DNA of 64,000 nucleotides, from the NCBI GenBank assembly GCA_910587735.1, contig CAJUNT010000010.1, positions 1 through 64,000 on the forward strand. Direction: 5' to 3'. Origin of the DNA: an uncultured Clostridia bacterium. Its GTDB lineage: Bacteria; Bacillota; Clostridia; Lachnospirales; Anaerotignaceae. Position 1 is the first letter of the stretch, and every line of letters starts with the position of its first letter. The notes below the pieces were generated by a model. It did no database searches, was not told where the DNA came from, and was given only the letters and a program-made list of their open reading frames with translations. Positions 59,505 through 64,000 of this stretch are shown here, one piece after another. Both the position numbers and the translations under genes were made by a program.

Positions 59505-59720
59505 TGTGGAAGAATTTTTTCATTTGTGAAAAGTTCCCCAATGAACAAAACCCGTTGTCTAAGTTTCTCTCTTGTCAAATATCCACTAAAGTTTCAAAAC
59601 CCATCAAAATATACACTTGAAAGCATTTAAAACCGTGGGGATTCTCCCCACTACCCCTACCAACTTTTGAAAAAGTTGGACAAAACTTTAATAGGAAAAC
59701 TTCGTTTTCCTTCATTACAA
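59505..59720 (+). repeat. Modular repeat inserted between terL and portal of prophage 2
   Basis: Same module order as the right part of copy 1 (33690-33848): TTTGTGAAAAGTTCCCC, GAAAGCATTTAAAACC, GTGGGGA-TTC-TCCCCAC (59636-59652), CCAACTTTT/AAAAGTTGG, and GGAAAACTTCGTTTTCC (59695-59711). Confidence 0.8.
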
Positions 59721-59758
59721 AGAATAGTATGTAACAAATAGAAAGGAGGGAAAAACAA

Positions 59759-61306
59759 ATGTATATTACAGAAATAGAATTGATGAAACAAAAATTAGAA
59801 GCTGTTCACAAAGGAAATGAAAGCGAATTGATTAAAGCAATTATTGCAGATGATATGAACAGCTCTATAAAAAAAGAAATGATGGAAGGAGAAAAATATT
59901 ATTGCTGTCAACATGATGTATTGCAAAAAAATTTTTCTGTAAAACATTTTTCTGAAACATATCAAACACCAGAAGGAAAACAGGAGGAAAGAATGAAATT
60001 GCTTTCCAATCCTAACAGGAGTAATCATCATGTGGTGTGTCCTTTTCATCATGTACTTGTGGAGCAAAAGGTTTCTTATTTGGTGGCAAAAGAACCAAGT
60101 ATATTGGTAAAAGGGGAAAATGATGCACATACACAAAAATATGAAAAACTATTATCTGAATTGGCTGATGAAAAATTTAATGGCGTTTTATATGAATGGA
60201 TTGTCGGTGCATCTAATAAAGGTGTGGAATATGTTCATGTGTATTATGACAAAAATGGAAAACTGCAATATTGTGTTGTGCCAGCAGAAGAATTGATAGT
60301 ATTTTATGATTCTGTAAATAAAACAGAAATAGAGCAGGTGATTCGATATTATTATTTTAATATTGTGGAAAATGGCAAAGAACAAGCAGTAAAAAAAGTG
60401 GAATGGTGGACAAAAAATGATGTGACATATTACATAGAAAAAAGTGATGGAAGTTACCAAAAAGAACAAAATCCAACAGGACACTGGACAATTATTAAAG
60501 AAAATATGGAGGAAATAGAAAAAGAACAACATGGCTGGGGAAAAGTGCCTTTTATAGCACTTAGAAATAACAGCAAAGAATTGTCTGATTTGAAAATGAT
60601 AAAGGGCTTAATAGATGCTTATGACTTGATTTGTAGTGAAGGTACAAATAGTTTATTAGATTTGGTAGATTTGTATTGGGTGATTGCAGGATATGGCGGA
60701 GAAACAGCAAGTGCTATAGCAAAAAAATTACAGGTAAACAGGGCTGTGCAGATATCGGATTCTTCTGGAAAAGTGGAAACGAAACAAGTACATTTACCCA
60801 TTGAGGGCAGAATACAATGGCTAAAATTGTTGAGAAAAGATATATTCCATTTCGGTATGGGCGTGGATACAGACAGTGAAAATTTGGGAAATGCTCCTAG
60901 TGGTGTTTCTTTAAAATTTCAATATGCTATGTTTAATTTAAAAATCAATGGTATTGTGCCTGAAATTAAAAAATCTTTAAAACAACTATTTTGTTTTTTG
61001 CTGGAAGACTGCAATAGAAAAAATGATACAGATTATAATGTGAATAGCATAGATATCAAATTGAATTTAAACAGTATTACTGATGATATGGAAATGGTGA
61101 ATATGATTACAGCATCAAAAGGCATTGTGAGCGAAAAAACATTACTTGCACAACATCCATTTGTGCAGGATGTAAATAGTGAAATACAAGCCGTTTGGCA
61201 GGAAAAAGAAAGGGTGATAAATTATGATACAGATGAACAGACAGGACAAGCAGGAAACCATAAATCAACAGCAGTATCAGCAAAAGATGATGGAATGGAA
61301 TCATGA
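59759..61306 (+). CDS. Portal protein, prophage 2 (SPP1 Gp6 type)
   Basis: The 515-residue protein has the SPP1_Gp6-like portal layout: N-terminal helices, HHVVCPFHHVLVEQKVSYLVAKEP, VEYVHVYYDKNGKLQYCVVPAEE, GKVPFIALRNNSKELSDL, and the stem region DTDSENLGNAPSGVSLKFQYA. It forms the DNA channel of the head. The start follows GAAAGGAGGGAAAAACAA. It overlaps the next gene by 83 bases. Confidence 0.9.
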   Translation: MYITEIELMKQKLEAVHKGNESELIKAIIADDMNSSIKKEMMEGEKYYCCQHDVLQKNFSVKHFSETYQTPEGKQEERMKLLSNPNRSNHHVVCPFHHVLVEQKVSYLVAKEPSILVKGENDAHTQKYEKLLSELADEKFNGVLYEWIVGASNKGVEYVHVYYDKNGKLQYCVVPAEELIVFYDSVNKTEIEQVIRYYYFNIVENGKEQAVKKVEWWTKNDVTYYIEKSDGSYQKEQNPTGHWTIIKENMEEIEKEQHGWGKVPFIALRNNSKELSDLKMIKGLIDAYDLICSEGTNSLLDLVDLYWVIAGYGGETASAIAKKLQVNRAVQISDSSGKVETKQVHLPIEGRIQWLKLLRKDIFHFGMGVDTDSENLGNAPSGVSLKFQYAMFNLKINGIVPEIKKSLKQLFCFLLEDCNRKNDTDYNVNSIDIKLNLNSITDDMEMVNMITASKGIVSEKTLLAQHPFVQDVNSEIQAVWQEKERVINYDTDEQTGQAGNHKSTAVSAKDDGMES

Positions 61307-61619
61307 AAAAGAAGAGCTCGAAAAAATGTATCATGAAAAATTGAAAAAATATGTTATAGAGTGCTTTTTGAAACAACAAGGAGCAAGAAATACAAAGGCA
61401 TTGCTTGCTCTGATAGATTTAGAAAGTATTATATTGAATGATGATAATACTTTGGAAGGGCTGGATATCAAACAGTTGAAAAAAGAAGTGCCTTATCTTT
61501 TTGAGGAACAAAGTGAAAACAAAAAAATAGAGGGTACTGGTTATCAATCTACTAATAAAAAAGCAGATAAAAAAAGTGATATAGCAAAACAATTTGAACA
61601 GGCATTAATGAGAAGATAA
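61224..61619 (+). CDS. Probable scaffold protein, prophage 2
   Basis: The ATG at 61224 follows AAAGGGTGATAAATT inside the portal gene. The first 45 residues are a coiled coil rich in Gln/Glu/Lys; then HTAL-like helices (AKALLALID type: NTKALLALIDLESIILNDDN) and a low-complexity end. The motif around NTKALLALIDL is typical of GP20-like scaffolds. It stands right before the capsid gene. The assignment is by motif and position. Confidence 0.75.
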   Translation: MIQMNRQDKQETINQQQYQQKMMEWNHEKEELEKMYHEKLKKYVIECFLKQQGARNTKALLALIDLESIILNDDNTLEGLDIKQLKKEVPYLFEEQSENKKIEGTGYQSTNKKADKKSDIAKQFEQALMRR

Positions 61620-61647
61620 TAAAATATAATTAAAGGAGAGGTATAAT

Positions 61648-62583
61648 ATGAGTATTAATACAATAGAATATGCAAAAATATTTATGAAAGCATTAGATGA
61701 ACAGTTGATTGCAAAAGCAACAAGTGGCTGGATGGAACAAAATAGTGGTCAAATACAGTATACTGGAGGAAATGAGGTTAAAATACCAAAATTACAATTA
61801 AATGGTTTGGGAACATATGATAGAGATAATGGTTTTGTGCAAGGTGCTGTGACATTGACATATGAAACAAGATTGATGACGCAAGATAGAGGCAGAACAT
61901 TCCAAATTGATGCTATGGACGTAGATGAAACAAATTTTGCAGCGGTTGCTGGTGATGTTATGGGACAGTTCCAAAAAACAAAAGTGATACCTGAAATTGA
62001 TGCATATCGTTATAGCAAAATTGCAGAATTGGCTGAAGATATGAAAAAGGTTTCTTATTATCACCCAGTAAAAGATACTATTGTTGAAAAATTGCTTGAG
62101 GAAATTACAATCGTAAAAGATATTGTGGGAGATGAAAATCAAATTATTATTACAATGTCTTCTAAAACAGCAAATTTATTGGATATGGCAAGTAATCATA
62201 TGCTGGAAACAGGTACATTTCAACAGGGAAATGTGATATTGAATGTGAAAAATATTGACGGAAGCCCTATTATTAGAGTGCCTTCTGCTAGATTGAAAAC
62301 AGCATATCAATTTTTTGATGGTACTACAACAGGTGAAACAGAAGGCGGTTTTGAACCAACAAGTGATGCAAAAGATATTAATTGGATTATTGCTGTAAAA
62401 AATGCCCCTATTGCAGTTTCTAAAACAGATGTGACAAGAATATTTGACCCTATGACAAATCAAAAGGCAAATGCTTGGAAAATTGATTATAGAAAATATC
62501 ATGATTTATGGATTACTGATAATGCTATGGATGGTATTTATGTCAATATTGATGGACAAGCATCAACTACAAAAGGGGAATAA
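61648..62583 (+). CDS. Major capsid protein, prophage 2
   Basis: The 311-residue protein carries capsid family features: IPKLQLNGLGTYDRDNGFVQG, the helix/loop LTYETRLMTQDRGRTFQIDAMDVDE, a central helix EIDAYRYSKIAELAED and the end HDLWITDNAMDGIYVNI. It belongs to the HK97-fold group used by many Clostridia prophages with SPP1-like portals. AAAGGAGAGGTATAAT precedes ATG. Scaffold precedes and connector follows, as expected. Confidence 0.88.
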   Translation: MSINTIEYAKIFMKALDEQLIAKATSGWMEQNSGQIQYTGGNEVKIPKLQLNGLGTYDRDNGFVQGAVTLTYETRLMTQDRGRTFQIDAMDVDETNFAAVAGDVMGQFQKTKVIPEIDAYRYSKIAELAEDMKKVSYYHPVKDTIVEKLLEEITIVKDIVGDENQIIITMSSKTANLLDMASNHMLETGTFQQGNVILNVKNIDGSPIIRVPSARLKTAYQFFDGTTTGETEGGFEPTSDAKDINWIIAVKNAPIAVSKTDVTRIFDPMTNQKANAWKIDYRKYHDLWITDNAMDGIYVNIDGQASTTKGE

Positions 62584-62586
62584 TAT

Positions 62587-62970
62587 ATGGAGCAACAATA
62601 TGATATTGTGAGTGCAGAGGGTATTTGTGAAAAAATAAAACAATTACGAAAGTATAATGATGAACAGCAATCTGAAATAGATGATGTATTGCTTTTTGCT
62701 TGCCAAAGAAGTATGGACATTGTGAAAGCATATTGCAATATACAACAAATACCCATTGCATTGGAAAATGTTTGTATTGAAATGAGTATGTTGCTTTTTG
62801 ATAATGAAAATTATGAGCAATCACACAAAAATACTGCTATTAAAACAATACAAGAGGGTAATGTTTCTATTACATATCAAAATCAGGGCAATGCTTGGAA
62901 AGATAATAAAAAAGAATTGCTGAAAGGATTTTCTGAGGAATTAGATAAATTTCGCTGTATGAAGTGGTGA
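62587..62970 (+). CDS. Head-tail connector, prophage 2
   Basis: A 127-residue helical protein directly after capsid, with VLLFACQRSMDIVKAYCNIQQIP and VSITYQNQ, similar to the gp6/gp15-type adaptor proteins. It should form a ring under the portal. The ATG lies three bases after the capsid stop. The call is mainly by position. Confidence 0.7.
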   Translation: MEQQYDIVSAEGICEKIKQLRKYNDEQQSEIDDVLLFACQRSMDIVKAYCNIQQIPIALENVCIEMSMLLFDNENYEQSHKNTAIKTIQEGNVSITYQNQGNAWKDNKKELLKGFSEELDKFRCMKW

Positions 62971-63010
62971 TTGAATAAAAAGCATACTATAAAATTTTAC
63001 TTTTTTTTGT

Positions 63011-63168
63011 GGGGAGTGTCTAAAAAGAGTAGTTTTAAAAGTAATTTTTATTTCTGTTTGTCATCGGGAAAACGAAGTTTTCCATAAAGATTTTGCCTCG
63101 CTTTGGGGGAAGCGAATGAGGTTTAGAGAAAAGATTCAATGTCTTAAATGCACGTTTAGTCACTCCCC
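63011..63168 (-). mobile_element. MITE-like copy of the modular repeat with 14-bp terminal inverted repeats
   Basis: Ends GGGGAGTGTCTAAA (63011-63024) and TTTAGTCACTCCCC (63155-63168) are inverted repeats with one mismatch. Inside, reversed, are the family modules GGAAAACTTCGTTTTCCC, CATTTAAGAC and CTGTTTG. It is inserted between the two connector genes of prophage 2 and reaches into the 5' end of the next reading frame. Confidence 0.7.
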
Positions 63169-63568
63169 TTTTGTGAATGTAGTTGCAAAGTGGGAAAGAG
63201 GAGGGGATAGTATAGAAAATATTAAAAAAGATATTGAGCGTTTTTTTAAACAAAAGTGTTTTGTGACAGTATGGCAAGAACAAAAAACAGATTGGGGAGA
63301 AACGCTCATAATAGAAGAAGAACAAATAACAGAAATGCCTTGCAGACTTTGCAGAAATGTAAAAACAGCAGTGAAGAATACTGTTTTACCCTCAGAAATA
63401 GTATATGATGCCATATTATTATTTCCTAAAGAATATGTGATATTGGCAGGAAGTAAAATAGAAGTGGAACAGGAATATGGCGAAAATTTAGTGTTTTATT
63501 GCGCTGGAGAAATGATTGATTACGATACACATAATGAAATTGCTTTAAAAAGAGAAAGTATAGCATAA
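63116..63568 (+). CDS. Head-closure-like protein, prophage 2, start disturbed by repeat
   Basis: The frame is open from ATG 63116, but the first 17 codons lie inside the repeat element. A strong site AAAGAGGAGGGG ends at 63206 and is followed, at normal distance, by ATA at 63212 (ATA GAA AAT ATT AAA), not by ATG. The protein from there (ENIKKDIERFFKQKCFVTVW, WGETLIIEEEQITEMPCRL) looks like a small beta-rich connector (head closure). The original start may have mutated, ATA may be used, or the upstream ATG or GTG (63173) may serve. Confidence 0.6.
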   Translation: MRFREKIQCLKCTFSHSPFVNVVAKWERGGDSIENIKKDIERFFKQKCFVTVWQEQKTDWGETLIIEEEQITEMPCRLCRNVKTAVKNTVLPSEIVYDAILLFPKEYVILAGSKIEVEQEYGENLVFYCAGEMIDYDTHNEIALKRESIA

Positions 63569-63580
63569 GGGGGGAAGTAT

Positions 63581-64000
63581 GTGGAAAAGGGAGTTTTACA
63601 AATATTGAAAGAAATGGTAATAAAAGCAATTGAAAAACAGTTTCCAGACAGTGCTGTGTATGGTGAGGAAGTCCCTCAAAAGGGAAGTGCAAATTGCTTT
63701 GGTGTCACAATAAAGTCTGTGGAACAAAAACCACTTCTAAAAGGCAGACGAGAACAATGGATTACAATTTGTGTGGAATATAAAAATCAAACACAAAAAA
63801 GAGTAAAATTGCAATCTACTCAAAAGGCTGAAATGCTTTATGATGTGCTGTCATTGGTGGGGGAAAATGAAAATGAATTTTTATCAGGAAAAATGTACCA
63901 CAATATCACTGAGAAAGGATTTTGCTTTTATGCCGTTTATTATGTGCAGATTATGCCTATTGTTACAGAGCAGAAAATGAAAAGACTCGAACATAATGGC
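63581..64000 (+). CDS. Tail terminator-like protein, 3' truncated by window
   Basis: A GTG at 63581 after AAGGGGGGAAGTAT opens a frame that runs off the right edge (140 codons so far). It starts VEKGVLQILKEMVIKAIEKQ and contains GEEVPQKGSANCFGVTIKS and FCFYAVYYVQIMP. This matches the phage tail terminator (DUF6838-like) pattern, which follows connector genes. The gene is incomplete only because the window ends. Confidence 0.7.
   Translation, partial: MEKGVLQILKEMVIKAIEKQFPDSAVYGEEVPQKGSANCFGVTIKSVEQKPLLKGRREQWITICVEYKNQTQKRVKLQSTQKAEMLYDVLSLVGENENEFLSGKMYHNITEKGFCFYAVYYVQIMPIVTEQKMKRLEHNG

Overview
The window is an AT-rich stretch of chromosome from a Gram-positive anaerobe, most likely a spore-forming member of the Clostridia. 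The basis is the strong purine-rich ribosome binding sites, a delta-lactam deacetylase of the PdaA type (spore cortex), a flavodiiron/rubredoxin/NADH-oxidoreductase fusion for oxygen and peroxide defence, and a CggR-controlled glycolytic cluster. There are no rRNA, tRNA or CRISPR features.

Positions 1-33376 are the right-hand part of a siphovirus-type prophage (prophage 1). From left to right it holds the end of a recombination module (RusA-like resolvase), small accessory genes, terminase, portal, head genes (SPP1/A118-like minor capsid, Gp20 scaffold, lambda-E-like capsid), connectors, tail tube, a tape-measure gene split by a 342-nt group I intron, baseplate (Dit, BppU-like, XkdX, Tal) and lysis genes. 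An accessory block follows (24.5-30.4 kb). On the minus strand it carries a three-gene operon that looks like a toxin-antitoxin-chaperone (TAC) system: a predicted ADP-ribosyltransferase, a small acidic protein and a SecB-like chaperone. It also carries two related lipoproteins and two antirepressors that share a 320-bp direct repeat. A six-gene cassette of unknown function (30.6-33.3 kb) closes the prophage.

Positions 33.4-56.1 kb are host chromosome: flavodiiron fusion, an ABC-F ATPase, a small Cys-rich protein, hisI-hisE, dsdA, then cggR-pgk-(two polysaccharide deacetylases)-(37-residue membrane protein)-tpiA-gpmI-(DIP1984-like gene)-eno, then pdaA, an orphan HsdS and a membrane LysM protein with a degenerate JAMM-like domain. 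The glycolytic cluster lacks gapA. A recognisable CggR operator overlaps the cggR start.

Positions 56.2-64.0 kb are the left part of a second phage-like element (prophage 2): S24-type repressor, a sigma-like late regulator, terminase, portal, scaffold, capsid and connectors, running off the right edge. No integrase or replication gene is visible. The layout recalls the PBSX-type defective prophages.

The intergenic DNA from 33.5 kb to the right edge is full of a dispersed, modular repeat built from short palindromes, for example GTGGAC-GCT-GTCCAC, GAGAGC-GCT-GCTCTC and GGGAAAAC-TTC-GTTTTCCC, with partly conserved outward ends (GTTCGCAA ... TTGCGAAC). Copies sit in nearly every host gap and inside prophage 2 but not in prophage 1. 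This suggests that prophage 2 is an old resident and prophage 1 a recent arrival.
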